NCBI GenBank assembly: GCA_963920635.1
Contig: OY987298.1
Span: 1,240,001-1,304,000 of the forward strand
DNA: 64,000 nucleotides
From: Pseudeuparius sepicola
Taxonomy: Eukaryota > Arthropoda > Insecta > Coleoptera > Anthribidae
Direction of reading: 5' to 3'
Positions 47,605 to 59,328 of the stretch are shown piece by piece. The position numbers and the translations under genes are program-made. A model generated the notes under the pieces. That model did not search any database. It was not told the DNA's origin and saw only the letters and a list, made by a program, of their open reading frames with translations. How positions within the stretch are numbered: the stretch's first letter is position 1; each line of letters begins with the position of its first letter.

Positions 47605-48929
47605 TGGTTTTAGATTTAGCGCAGAGGAACGAAATTAATTTATCCATTTCATTTAAAGTTAAGAACTTTATAAATATGTCGTAGTTTTTCGGATGAATAT
47701 ATAGATATTAAATTTCATGTAAGTATATTTTTGTTGTTTTATTTACTTCTCAAACTAAACCCCCCCCCCAAAACTAAATCCTGGCTACGCCCGTGATGAT
47801 GAGTAAGTATATGAATTAGATTCTACCTTAGTTTAATAGTAATAGTTTGTGCTAGCGGTACGCAAAAATAAACGGCAATTTGTGATACCAAGGTGCCACT
47901 TGGTAAAGTTGTTCCTTAGACCCATTTAGTCGATTTGGCCCGAGGAACACTCGACATTTTCCGTGTGGGTAGGTTTTATAGAGGGGTGGGGGAAATCTAA
48001 TGTTGATATTTTTAAAAAATTAAAAATGGCCCAGAGAGGCGAGCTTGGTGTCGATTCCGCATAATTTCGACTCGAGGAATCCAACCCTAGCCCCGGAAAT
48101 GCGATCCGAGAACCGGAAGTCAGTCAAAAGCCGTCATTTTAAAAAAATGGCCGACCCGTGGCCGATTAATGTTTCTAACGCACACAGGGTCATGTTACAT
48201 GTCGATTCTTATGATTTTGGGGTCAGCGAGTTCAACTATGGCAACGAAAGTGACCTTCGGTCACCGGAAGTGGGCTCTAGGCACCGGAAGGGGACTCGAA
48301 GCACCGGAAGAAGCTCCCATGTGACACTTTCTGATGAAGGGGGAGCTACAGTAACACATAGTGTCAAGAAAGATAATGAATGCGACATGTTTCAAGTAAT
48401 TAGTAGTGAATAGTATGCTTAAATTTTTATTTGTTTAATAAAATTTCAATATACAGGGTGTCTACTTTAAAACATTTATACAAAACCATCAAATCTTTAT
48501 TTTTCGAGATGATTGCCTGAACTTTTCTTTCTTCTGAAGGCCTTCAAAAACCGCTTCTTGCGACCTTCCTACCTTTGGGGTCAGCGAGTTCATTTATGGC
48601 AACCAAAGTGACCTTCGGTCACCGGAAGTGGGCTCTGGGCACCCGAAGAATGCACTTTCTGAAGAATGGGGAGCTACAGTAACACACAGTGTCAAGAAGT
48701 ATAATGAATGCGACATGTTTCAAGAAATTAGTAATAAATAATATGCATAAATTTTTATTTGTTTAATGCAATTTCAATATACTTACATTGTGTCTACTTG
48801 TAAACAAAAATATTTTCTGGTTTTCTTCCTGGTAGTTATAGAGTAATTCAAATAAAATTCCTGGGTATTCTACCAATTTGTATTTAAAAAACGAAGAGCC
48901 AAAAGCTATCCTTTTTTTATAAAAATGTT

Positions 48930-48967
48930 TACAACGTACGTTTCGGCTTTTAAGCCATCTTCAGGTA
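48930..48967 (-). ncRNA. Hammerhead ribozyme-like motif, 3' region of Penelope element
   Basis: On the minus strand: TAC (stem I), CTGAAGA (48958-48964), one extra T, stem II GGCT/AGCC around TAAA, GAAA (48941-48944), stem III ACG/CGT around TA, cleavage-site T, then GTA pairing with TAC. The stems are shorter than in the other two types. Same extra T as in both. Confidence 0.55.
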
Positions 48968-49572
48968 CATGTTAAAAAGTTGTCAGTCTAAAAAATTTTT
49001 TTAAAAAGTTTATATAAAAATATAATACCGAAAAAGGAAAACATAAATAGTCAGAAAAACGTTAAAATTACTTACATTTTTTAATAATAACGCCCATATG
49101 AACGTTATGTTATAAATACGGTTCTTTAAGTAAACCTCTACGTCGCATTCAAAATGATTAACAAGTTTCTTTAAAAAGTCAAAATAAATTCAAACATATT
49201 TGTTGTGGAGGATATAATTATTTTAAACAAAGAGATGTTTCAGAGGTGGCTACATGTTAGCAAATGGTTCGAAATGTGTTCAGGTATGCTCTGCGTTAAA
49301 ATATTTTATACAAATAAAAAAGGTGGAACTGATACGTAGTGGTTTTTTTTATCAACATTTCGGAAATATACCGTGACAAAAATAATTTTAAATTTTTCAA
49401 AAAAATAGTTTTTAATAATTTTTAACAAATTCCGTTGATGAGGTCCAAAAAACAAAATAAAAAGGAAACATGAAACAAATTTTAAGAAATTAGATTGTTA
49501 TAAATATGTGAGAGGCCTTCTGTGTCAGTTCTAAAGTTTACGCAATTTTGTTGTTTTTTTATGTGGATCATT

Positions 49573-49938
49573 TCAAAAACATTTCTCTTCAATGTCATTT
49601 TCTTTACATAGAACAACAGGGTTATTAAAATCAAAATTGTGGAAATTATCTAATGCATGTTTACAAAGGGCAGTTGAGTTTAAATTTTTACTTTTTACAT
49701 CATATTGGTGTCTATAAATTCTTTTGTGAAGATATTGTTTTGTTTGACCGATATAAGAAGCTTGACAATCTGAGCAGTTTATCTTATAAATAAGATTTGT
49801 TAGGAAGTTAGTATTAATATTTGGTTTTAAATTTGAAAAAAACATTTTTGAATTATTTTGGGTTTTATGTGCAACACAAACATTAAACTCTTTGAAGATT
49901 TTTGCGATTGGTTCAGACACACCTTTTACATATGGCAT
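49573..49938 (-). pseudogene. Penelope-like GIY-YIG endonuclease domain
   Basis: 121 aa open frame. It contains FSNLKPNINTNFLTNLIYKI, NCSDCQASYIGQTKQYLHKR and IYRHQ. The NLIYKINCSDC..YIGQT pattern is the Penelope version of the GIY-YIG nuclease with its preceding Cys pair, followed by a helix with R and H and CKHALDNFHNFDF. In the living family this nuclease nicks target DNA. The C-terminus runs to EEKCF. Cut off from the reverse transcriptase by frame breaks between 49940 and 50270, so inactive as a whole. Confidence 0.8.
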
Positions 49939-50272
49939 TGAGAAATATTTTTTGTTGTTAGTTTTGTTATTAGAAGTTATGTTTCTATTATAAATTTTAT
50001 GGATTCGTTTTTTAATTATAGGGTTTACGAAAGATCTAGGATAATTATTTTTTGCTAGTATGTGTTTGACTTTATTTAAATTTTAAGTCTATGTTGTGCA
50101 TGTGATAAGACAATGGCACGGTCTGTGAGACAGTTTATAACACTTTTTTTTTATAAGATATAGGTACGTCAGATTCGAAATTCAAGTATCTTTCGGACCA
50201 AATATTTTTATTATACCAATTTGTAATAATGATTACCTTTATTATTATATTTGATAGTGATATCTAAAAAAT

Positions 50273-50725
50273 TTAAACATTTATTAGTTTCATTTTCAAT
50301 TGTGAATTGTAAGCGAGGATGAAAACTATTAAAAGTATTGTGGATTTTTTAAATTTCATTTCTGTCAATACAGAGGATGCAATCGTCAACGTATCTTTTA
50401 TAAAAAATGGTTTTTTATTTAATTTACTTAAAACTTGTGTTTCTAGTTCTTCCATTACTAGGTTTGCAACAGTTGAAGAAAGGGGTGATCCCATTGCAGT
50501 ACCAAAAATTTGGGAGTAAAAATCGTTATTGAATTGAAAAAAACTTGAATTTAGGCAAGTAGAAACACCTTCCAAAAATTCATTTATTGGGAGTGATGTA
50601 AAAGGTTGAATCTTTTCCCAATGTTTCTCTATACAAACCATGACTAGATCAATAGGAATATTCGTAAATAGGGAAGTAACGTCAAATGAAACGAGACAGT
50701 GGTCTTTTGGAATATAATAATTTGT
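50273..50725 (-). pseudogene. Penelope-like reverse transcriptase, frameshifted
   Basis: The open frame (extended upstream to 50800 by host-element sequence) contains HCLVSFDVTSLFTNIPIDLV, the RT motif A region with its Asp, and QIFGTAMGSPLSSTVANLVM, motif B. The catalytic YVDD is in the +1 frame (RYVDDCILCIDRNEI) after a shift at about 50400, so motif C is lost from this frame. The 5' end of the element is cut near 50721. Confidence 0.85.
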
Positions 50726-51314
50726 AAACAAATACAAATCCATAAAATATTTATTTTTCGAGATAATCGCCTGAACTTTTTTTGTTCGAAAGACCTTCAA
50801 AAACTGCTTCTTTTGACCTTCCTACCATTTTCAAAATGCAAATCCTGGGCCGGCTACGATTTTTTTATACCCCCGATTTTTACGAAAAACATTTAGTGAT
50901 TTTTTTTACTTAAAAGCTGACACCACAGCGTTAATCAGGATACCCCAGAACTCCCATATACCAAATTTGAAATAGGAATTTTAAAGGCATCTGCGAGTCA
51001 AGTGTGCCGTGGAATCCCCTCAAAATATTTGAATGGTCAACAAGACCGCTCAAATAAAAGTGTTGATGTGCAAAGATTCAATATACAAAAATGTATAGGG
51101 TGTTTTCCTCTGGGCGATCTCAAAATGCTGAATTATTGAAAAATATTAATAAATACAAAAGTAAAACATTTTTTTACAATTCAAATTATTTTTCCTTTGT
51201 CAACAACGTCACTGTCTAAAATGATACGTTTTGTGTGCCTTTCCTGTTATGGCTCACCGGCCACTTTAACTCATGTGAACTTACTATCAGCATAGATTAA
51301 AAGGAGCCATAGAT

Positions 51315-51972
51315 CACGGGCGTAGCCAGGATTTAGTTTTGGGGGGGGGGGGTTTAGTTTGAGAAGTAAATAAAACAACAAAAATATACTTACATGAAAT
51401 TTAATATCTATATATTCATCCGAAAAACTACGATATATTTATAAAGTTCTTAACTTTAAATGAAATGGATAAATTAATTTCGTTCCTCTGCGCTAAATCT
51501 AAAACCATTAAAGAAGAAATCTTCGGCTTTAATATATCCACTACTTCATCTGCATGAATTTCTGTTCCATAGTGAATGTTCATTAGAGCCAAACCATTAA
51601 GTCTGTTTTTACTTGTAGTGTTTCGTAAATAGTTTTTCAGTCTCCTTAGGCTCGACAAAGACCTTTCTGGGGTAGCAGTGGATATACAGGAATGGTAGCC
51701 AAGATTTGTAGTAATGTGTAAATATTAGGATAAAGGTTTTTATCGCACATATCTAGGCATTCCAAACTAGATTTCGGGGTAGGCAAGTTCGGCTGCAACT
51801 GCGTCTGCCTCTCGTCAAAAGATGGCGCTAGGCGCTACTATTACTACATACATATATTCAAACGTAATAATAATTTAATTCTTCACTCCTCGTATTTTTA
51901 GGTAATATTTTGCTTATTTCGGGGGGGGGGGGGGTTTGAACACCCGAAACCCCCCCCTTGGCTACGCCCGTG
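51315..51972 (-). mobile_element. Non-autonomous hAT element, copy 2, 8-bp target duplication
   Basis: 658 bp. Same ends as copy 1, reversed; target duplication CCATAGAT at 51307-51314 and 51973-51980. A second internal deletion joins the leader (GCAGTTGCAGCCGAAC) directly to the C-terminal part, removing promoter and N-terminus. The C-terminal dimerisation frame is still recognisable (SSLRRLKNYLRNTTS) but is broken by changes near its start. Confidence 0.9.
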
Positions 51973-53320
51973 CCATAGATAGTCAAAAGCATTTTTGAAA
52001 CCGTCCGCAAAAAATCCCGCTACACCAACTTTCAAACTTTAAATTTTGGAGCAAAAACAAATTAAAACAGATAAATTGTAATGTCTTACAATTCTTAGGA
52101 CTCGATACTAAGTTGAAGTATAGGTATTTTAATTTAGTACACCAAATTGTATGCAAAATATTTGGTGTAGCGTGCAGTAATTTCAACAATGGTTCTGACA
52201 GTCTGTGTGTAGCTTTGTCTATGCTATCAGGCTTCTGTATTTTTAGACTAGTTTATAGGGGTTGGGGCGGTTTTCATATACTCGATTTTGGATCCCAAAA
52301 ACTCAGTAATTCGAAATGGCCTAGAAGAAGACGCCCTGTATATTTTTTTATTGGATATTGGCACACCAACACTTTGAGTGGTCCTGTCGACTATTCAACT
52401 GTTTTGAGGGGATTCCACAGCACCCTGGACTTTCCAGCTGCCTTTGAAATTCCTATTTGGTACATGGTATATGGGAGTTCTGGGGTATCCTGATTAACGC
52501 TGTGGTGTCAGCTTTTAAGTAAAAAAATCGCTAAATGCTTTTCGTAAAAATCGGGGGTATAAAAAAATGGTAGCCGGCCCAGGATTTGCATTTTGAAAAT
52601 GGTAGGAAGGTCGAAAGAAGCGGTTTTTGAAGGCCTTCAGAAAAAAAAAGATCAGGCAATCATCTCGAAAAATAAAGATTTGATGGTTTTGTATAAATGT
52701 TTTAAAGTAGACACCCTGTATATTGAAATTTTATTAAACAAATAAACATTTAAGAATACTATTCACTACTAATTACTTGAAACATTCATTCATTCATTAT
52801 CTTTCTTGACACTGTGTGTTACTGTAGCTCCGCCTTCGTCAGAAAGTGTCGCATGGGAGCTTCCTCCGGTGCTTCGAGTCCCCTTCCGGTGCCTAGAACC
52901 CACTGCCGGTGACCGAAGGTCACTTTCGTTGCCATAGTTGAACTCGCTGACCCCAAAAACATAAGAATCGACATGTAACATGACCCTGTGTGCGTTAGAA
53001 ACATTAATCGGCCACGGGTCGGCCATTTTTTTGAAATGACGGCTTTTGACCGACTTCCGGTTCTCGGATCGCATTTCCGGGGCTAGGGATGGATTCCTCG
53101 AGTCGAAATTATGCGGAATCGACACCAGGCTCGCCTCTGGGCAATTTTTAATTTTTTAAAAATATCAACATTAAATTTCCCCCACCCCTCTATAAAATCT
53201 ACCCACACGGAGTGTTCGGGCCAAATCGACCAAATGGGTCTAAGGAACAACTGTACCAAGTGGCACCTTGGTATCACAAATTGCCGTTTATTTCAAGAAT
53301 CGTCGATGTACCGCTAGGAC

Positions 53321-54716
53321 TAGTTTTTTTCGATGCCCACTATGGGGATCTCGGAAACTAGCAGAGCTAGAACAAAGGTTAAATGGGGAAAGAATTGCAG
53401 TTTTGAATGCTCAATCTAATGCTCCTTTTAGATTTTTAAAAAAGTTCATGGCTCACTAGATAATTTGAAAAGAGTGATTTTTTGCATTTCATCAGATCTC
53501 TGTAGCTCCGTTATTTCTGATTATACAGAAAAACTGTAGAGACAAAAATTGTGGATAATTTTGGGCTTAATAAGATAATCTGATCCAATTTTTTATGTTG
53601 TTTGTGATTTTTGAGATATGACATAAATTTGTGTTTTTTTAAATGTAAATCATAGTTGTCTGTGGCCTTATAAAATCGGCCATTTTTGAGTGTTCCAAAG
53701 ATATTAAACTCGGCATAGTTATTATAAAAATAAAAGAGCTAAAATTTTCACTTAATCAGCCATGGAATATTTTCATAATTACGTTCTATTTTATAATTAG
53801 ACGCACTTCAAACTTTCTAATATTTTGTTTTTAGCGGGTAACAAAATGTAACAAAATAAAACAAAAATTAAAAAACTCAAATTCGAATTATTATTATTTT
53901 AAAAGGTAAACTTTTAAAATAAAAAAGGTGTTCAAACAATCCACCATTATTATTTATGCAAATATAGCATCTTTTTAAAACTGAATTTGTCTCCTTTCTT
54001 AGAGAGCGCCTGTCAATACCGGCAATTGCTTCTAAAACAGCTGCTTTTAATTCAACAATTGTCTCATACTTTATTTTGTACTGTTGCCCACAACAAGAAA
54101 TCCAAAACAGACAAATCATGGGATCGGGGCTACCAGGAAATAGGTCTATTTCTCCCTATCCAACTATTTGGATAGAGCTGATCTAGGTAATTTCTTACGG
54201 GCAAATAATTATGTTGTGAAGCTCCATCATGATAATTTTTGTTTTATTTTGTTACATTTTGTTACCAGCTAAAAATAAAATATTTGAAAGTTTGAAGTAT
54301 GTCTTATTATAAAATAGGACGTAATTATGAAAATATTCCATGGCTGACTATGTGAAAATTTAAAAAAATGGCCGATTTGATAACGCCACAGCCAACTATG
54401 ATTTACATTTAAAAAACACAAGTTTATGTCATATCTCAAAAATCACAAACAGCATAAAAATTGGATTAGAGTATCTTATTAAATCTACAATTTTTGTCTC
54501 TACAGTTTTTCTGTATAATCAAAAATAACGGAGCTACAGAGATCTGATGAAATAGCAAAAAATCACTTTTTTTAAAATATCTAGTGAGCCATGAACTTTT
54601 TTGAAAATCCAAAAGGGTCATTAGATTCAGCATTCAAACCTGCAATTATTTTCCCATTTAACCTTTGTTCTAGCTCTGCTAGTTTCCGAGATCCCCATCG
54701 AAAAAAACTCACCCTG
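53321..54716. mobile_element. Foldback FB-1 copy with transposase remnant, left end cut
   Basis: The right end AAACTCACCCTG before TA is intact. The left end lacks CAGGGTGAG and abuts the 47853-53317 element. The centre on the minus strand (53935-54130) reads LDFLLWATVQNKV, a stop, then in a shifted frame YETIVELKAAVLEAIAGIDR and RSLRKETNSVLKRC with GGLFEHL. Same domain as in the other two FB-1 copies, again only the C-terminal part. Confidence 0.75.
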
Positions 54717-56589
54717 TATATGCTTTGAGATATCATTTTTAGGAATAATCACCTTCACTTTTAGGTTAGAAAGGTCTTAAAAACGCTTCTTTTATACTTC
54801 ATTCGTTTATAATGTCGGGGGTGGTTTTGATATACTTGATTCTTGACCCAAAAAATTCAGCATTTTCAGATGGCCCAGAGAAAAATACCCTGCGTACGTT
54901 TTTGTATCGAATCTTTACACATCAACACTATGAGTGACCTTGTTTTGAGGTGATTCCATGGCACACTCGACTTGCCGGATGCCTTTAAAATTCTATTTTG
55001 CTCAACTTTGACATCCTGCAGAATGGAACTCCCTGTATGTTTTCTGTTCAAATTTGGTGTATGGTGATTTTGAGGTGACAGCGCTGATTTTAAATAAAAA
55101 AATTGAAAATAAAAACCTTTTTGAAAACAAGCTTTTATTTAGCCATGTACTAAAACGAATAAAATAAGTTTAGGTTTTCGTCAAGATAATTCAATTCCAA
55201 ATTGCGACAAGTTTTTGCAAATTGAAAAGCTTGTCGCGCGAAATGTTGATGAAAGTAGGTGCCAACAGTGATTGGTTGATAAGCAAGTACCTATACCTAC
55301 CTATTTGCCAAAGTATGCATTTTTGCTTTTCAATTCGGAAAAACTTGTGGCAATTTGAAATTGAATTATTATCTTACCGAAAACCTAAACTTATTTTACT
55401 CGTTTTAGTACATGGCTTAAATGAAAGCTTGTTTTTAAAAAGGTTTTTTATTATTTTCAATTTTATTTTGTTCTTCTTAGTAGGTACCTATTTGATTCCC
55501 ATGTCGGGAGGGTGGTAAAGAAATTTACCCATGTTGGGTATCAAATAGGTAATCCGCCATCTTGGAGCGGAAGCCATATTGAATTTAATGTGATTTCACT
55601 GACTTTTTCGTTTTCTACTCTTCAAGCCCTTTCATTTGATACCCATATTAAGGGAGTTGACAAAAAATACATCAGCCGCCATCTTGGAGCGGCGGCCATT
55701 TTGAAAGTATTACAATATTGAGTATTGCATATTATTGTATTGTCACCGGAACTAAAGGTGTATGCAAAATTTCAGCTCAATCGGATATCAGGAAGTGGTT
55801 CTAATTCAGCTTGCAAGATTCGACCCACACATACAAGACATATCTACTAACAGGGCAAGTTAAATAAAAGCTTGTAAAATAGCTAAATGGTTTTCGTGAA
55901 AATCGGGGCTATAAAAAAATCGTAGCCGGCTCTGGATTTGCATTTTGAAAATAGTAGGAAGGTCGAAAGAAGTTGCGTTTAAAGGCCTTTCAAACAAAAA
56001 AGTTCAGGCGATTATATCCAAAAATAAAAATTTTATGTGTATTTGTATAATATTGTTATGATGTGAACAGGTAAAAAAGTACCCAAGTCTCGAGAAAAGT
56101 GTAATCTAGTTTATTTAATTTTTTTTGTATTTTACTCAAGTTACATAGGTACACATATTTTTCTTAATCCAGGATGATAATTAAATTTAATGAATCAGGG
56201 ATGTTATCTGAATAATGTCACGCTATTTTTCAGATAAGAATGAATACTACATAATTAAATTGACGCAACAGGTATTGTTTCAAATATCTTTTAAAATCCA
56301 CTTTGAAACAAATGTTTAAGCACCTGCAATTATTTTCCTTGCCTAAATAAAATTTTCGCAAATATCCTCGTCAACTACTTACAAACTTATCCAATGAAGT
56401 AATGCTCGGCTTATGAGGTCGCAAAAAAATCCAAAAAAGTACCGACCTCGGAGGGAGGAGTGCCCAGTTGTGGCTGTGCTGAACCCACGGCAGGCTTATA
56501 AGCGCCTACACACAATACTCCTTTTATTAAAGCCTGTTTTACAAATAACAATTTTCGCCCAACAAATCCTCCAATAAATCTCACAATTT
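54717..56589. other. Repeat mosaic in gene 2 intron
   Basis: 54880-55090 and 55865-56040 are a degenerate FB-2. Between them lies an inverted-repeat element at about 55100-55465 (arms of ~120 bp with AAACCTAAACTTATTTTAC/GTAAAATAAGTTTAGGTTT-type sequence) and at 55535-55880 a retroelement-3'-end-like repeat with CGCCATCTTGGAGCGG twice and TAAATAAAAGCTTGT. No gene seen; 56041-56589 is AT-rich without recognised content. Confidence 0.45.
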
Positions 56590-56874
56590 ATTTTTCCGAG
56601 AACTTTATTTGAAATAAATGATTGCTTTTTTGATAGGGTAACTTTGTGTAACATTTGAGATCCATGGCCTACTTTCAGAAAAACCCGAAAACTGCCGAAA
56701 TTTCTTCGGTTTGTAACTTGTTTCAAGAGTTACCGAAAAAAATTTCCCAATGACATTTGTGGGCAAAACTAATTGCTTTAAAATCCTACTTTATCAGAAT
56801 TTAAAACAATGCCACGGTTTAATGGGTGCTCTCTTAGTATTAACCGAAAAAATGGTGCCCATTTTATTGTAGCG

Positions 56875-58011
56875 CACGGGCGTAGCCAAGGGGGGGGTTT
56901 CGGGGGTTCAAACCCCCCCCCCCCCGAAATAAGCAAAATATTACCTAATATTATACCGAAAAAATACGAGGAGTGAAGAGTTAAATTATTATTACGTTTG
57001 AATATATGTAGTAATAGTAGCGCCTAGCGCCATCTTTTGACGAGAGGCAGACGCAGTTGCAGCCGAACTATTTTGTATTGTAGGGACACTTTGCGTTGTT
57101 TCTCGATTATTCGCCACGCCCCTCGGTCGAAATGAGCGGAACTTTGTGGAAGTTCGTGGAAGTTTCTGGACGGCTACTATGGGCTGCTATATGTATAAGC
57201 GGCGTCGCGGCGCGTGACCGCGCTTACGGCAGTATTGTTCCATGCGAATTCGAAGCGAATAAAAGTGAAAAGTGGTGAACGAATAGTGAAGAGAATTAAG
57301 TGTACCGTGTAAGTGAGTAATTTTAGTGCGCTGTTATTCGATGACCTTGTTAAGGATAGATACGTGAATCATTATTACTGTCGAAAAATGGAGGGGAAAA
57401 AAGGAAGGGTGATAAACTTAAAGGTATGGACTACTGGAAAAAGTGGTGTAGTCAAGGTCAAGGGGTTTCTAATAAAGAAACAAATTTGGATTTAGCTATC
57501 AAAGCTTCAGCTACCTTGCATGCTGATAAGAAGACTGCCTACCCCGAAATCTAGTTTGGAATGCCTATAGGTATGTGCGATAAAAACCTTTATCCTAATA
57601 TTTACACATTACTACAAATCTTGGCTACCATTCCTGTATCCACTGCTACCCCAGAAAGGTCTTTCTCGAGCCTAAGGAGACTGAAAAACTATTTACGAAA
57701 CACTACAAGTGAAAACAGACTTAATGGTTTGGCTCTAATGAACATTCACTATGGAACAGAAATTCATGCAGATGAAGTAGTGGATATATTTAAAAGAAAA
57801 AGCCGAAGATTTCTTCTTTAATGGTTTTAGATTTAGCGCAGAGGAACGAAATTAATTTATCCATTTCATTTAAAGTTAAGAACTTTATAAATATGTCGTA
57901 GTTTTTCGGATGAATATATAGATATTAAATTTCATGTAAGTATATTTTTGTTGTTTTATTTACTTCTCAAACTAACCCCCCCCCCAAAACTAAATCCTGG
58001 CTACGCCCGTG
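56875..58011 (+). mobile_element. Non-autonomous hAT element, copy 3, 8-bp target duplication
   Basis: 1,137 bp. Same ends and same internal deletion joint as copy 1; target duplication TTGTAGCG at 56867-56874 and 58012-58019. The TATA region is altered by an insertion. A one-base loss in the A run after 57390 breaks the N-terminal frame. The C-terminal dimerisation frame (57561-57821) is intact and identical to copy 1 from NLYPN on. Confidence 0.9.
57561..57821 (+). CDS. hAT C-terminal dimerisation domain fragment (copy 3)
   Basis: 86 aa from MPIGMCDKNLYPN to RKSRRFLL. Same features as 47305-47604: ATPERSFSSLRRLKNYLR and RLNGLALMNIHYG. No catalytic residues of the transposase are present. 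Kept open in two elements while the N-terminal frame decays, which may be chance, recent insertion, or selection. Confidence 0.7.
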   Translation: MPIGMCDKNLYPNIYTLLQILATIPVSTATPERSFSSLRRLKNYLRNTTSENRLNGLALMNIHYGTEIHADEVVDIFKRKSRRFLL

Positions 58012-59168
58012 TTGTAGCGAGCCGTGGCATCGAATCCTATACTTACCTTCATGTTTTAGGTATTTTTTCCCCACATACTACATTGGAAATCTTGGAAATT
58101 TCTTGCGAGGTATCGGTATCTTGCACATTTTTTACATTTTTAACATTTTCTAGTATGCATGACAGTGACAGCTATAATATATCATATAAAAAAAGTGTTA
58201 AGAGAGCACACAACAAACCATGGTATGTTTCCAAATTCTGATAAACTAGGTTTTAAGCAATCAGTTTTGCCCACAAATTCCACTAAGACATTTTTTCGGT
58301 AACTCTTGAAACAAAAAAGTTACATGCCGGAGAAATTTCTTCGATTTTCGGGATTTTGAAAAATATCCCGCATAGTAGGCAAATGGATCTCAAGCGTGTT
58401 TTTACGCAAAGTTACGTTAAGTAAAGGTCTTAGAAAAATGCATATTTGTCAAGATTTTCTCGAGTGGCCCTTCTTAAACAGACACCCTGTATTTTTGTCC
58501 TTAACTTTTCGAGAACACCCTATATATCAATTCTGAAGCTAGATCGTGATTTAGGCCTTTAGGGGACATCAAGTTTAAAAAAGCGCCCAAAAACTCTATC
58601 TCTTGTGTAGTGTGGAAATGAGTTATATACATAAACTCACACTTACAAACCGTTGGAAACTGAAAATGACATGCATGTTATTTGCGTCCAACATGTTTCT
58701 AATTAATAGGTATAGGAATTGTCATAAATGGTAACTTGTTCAGTAGTCGAGATAATAATAAAAAATAATTATAAAGCAAAATTGTAGAGCATGTTTACTC
58801 CTCTTCAACTTTTATTAAGGTAATTTTTTGTAATAGACCCAAGACCAGTCCTGTGGTAAACGAATTTTTTGTCATATAATGCCCTGTCAATCATTAATTA
58901 GTAGAAATTTATCGCAAAAAGTTGATCAGAATTTGATTCTATAAAACTTTTATTAAGGTCATTTCTTTGTAAAAAAAATGTTTACAAGACCACCCCGTGG
59001 TTCACAATTTGATCCCCTACAAATTTTATTGAGGCCATTTTGCTCTAAAAATCATCCTGTTGGAGAAAATATGTTGTTAAGTATGTATGTATGTATGCAT
59101 CGCTGGCCAAAGAAAAGTTGAGATTTTTTTTCTGATTAATAATGTGGCTTTTTTCTTTTTTTTTTTAG

Positions 59169-59328
59169 AAGAAATAGCAAGGCGAAGAGCAGACAGAATA
59201 GCGCATAGGGGCAATTCTGATTCTTTCGAAGAAATTTATATAAACCCTACTTTTGCCAGTGAAGAAGGAGCTGTCTTTCCATCTGCCCCACCTCCGTATA
59301 CTTGTAAGTATAAGAGCATTGAGTAAAG
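59169..59328 (+). CDS. Gene 2 exon with PPPY motif (possibly last)
   Basis: Enters in phase 1 (G|AA gives Glu), continuing from 46444: EEIARRRADRIAHRGNSDSF, then EEIYINPTFASEEG and PSAPPPYT. PPPY is the classic PY motif bound by WW domains, for example Nedd4-type ubiquitin ligases. A strong donor GTAAGT at 59304 follows TATACTT, so the exon may end at 59303 and continue outside the window. If unspliced, the frame ends CKYKSIE and a stop at 59326-59328. The predicted protein, about 100 residues, has a short N-terminus, one membrane helix, a basic juxtamembrane helix and a PY tail. I do not recognise the family. Confidence 0.7.

Larger units (their letters stand above)
46676..47795 (+). mobile_element. 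Non-autonomous hAT element, copy 1, 8-bp target duplication
   Basis: 1,120 bp. Ends CACGGGCGTAGCCAAGG and CCTGGCTACGCCCGTG; target duplication ATGATGAG at 46668-46675 and 47796-47803. The left end is followed by a G/C-run hairpin. A TATATAA box (46984-46990), a 5' leader, an N-terminal transposase piece and a C-terminal dimerisation piece remain; the catalytic middle is deleted. Confidence 0.9.
48809..50721 (-). mobile_element. 5'-truncated Penelope-like element with 11-bp target duplication
   Basis: Flanked by TTGTAAACAAA at 48798-48808 and 50722-50732. The host sequence closes up across it to match the other arm. Reads on the minus strand: reverse transcriptase, then GIY-YIG endonuclease, then a 3' region with a hammerhead-like motif. 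Truncated within the reverse transcriptase, as expected for target-primed insertion. Confidence 0.85.
47853..53317. mobile_element. 5.5-kb inverted-repeat element with two nested insertions
   Basis: The outer arm 47853-48580 (CTAGCGGTAC, then AAATAAACGGCAATTTGTGA onward) is inverted at 52590-53317. The arms contain the large open frames at 48045-48413 and 52790-53125, which are inverted copies of each other and not credible genes. The inner arms (50733-51120 and 52330-52590) are related to FB-2. 48571-48800 is a partial repeat of the left arm. Removing the nested Penelope and hAT elements leaves about 2.9 kb. Confidence 0.75.
56590..58491. mobile_element. Degenerate foldback FB-3 relative, split by hAT copy 3
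   Basis: 56590-56874 matches the left arm of FB-3 and 58020-58491 the right arm, which ends AAACAGACACCCTG. Diverged from the 11614 copy by many changes. Confidence 0.65.
46445..59168 (+). other. Gene 2 large intron (12.7 kb)
   Basis: Donor GTGAGA, acceptor TTTTTTTTAG. Filled mostly by nested mobile elements, annotated separately. The stretches between them (58500-59080) are AT-rich with nothing recognised apart from a GTAT microsatellite at about 59078-59097. Confidence 0.65.

Noticed and set aside
48045..48413. 122-aa open frame, with a 111-aa relative on the other strand at 52790-53125
   Set aside because: The two are inverted copies in the arms of the same repeat element; no domain is recognised and the frame is not otherwise supported.
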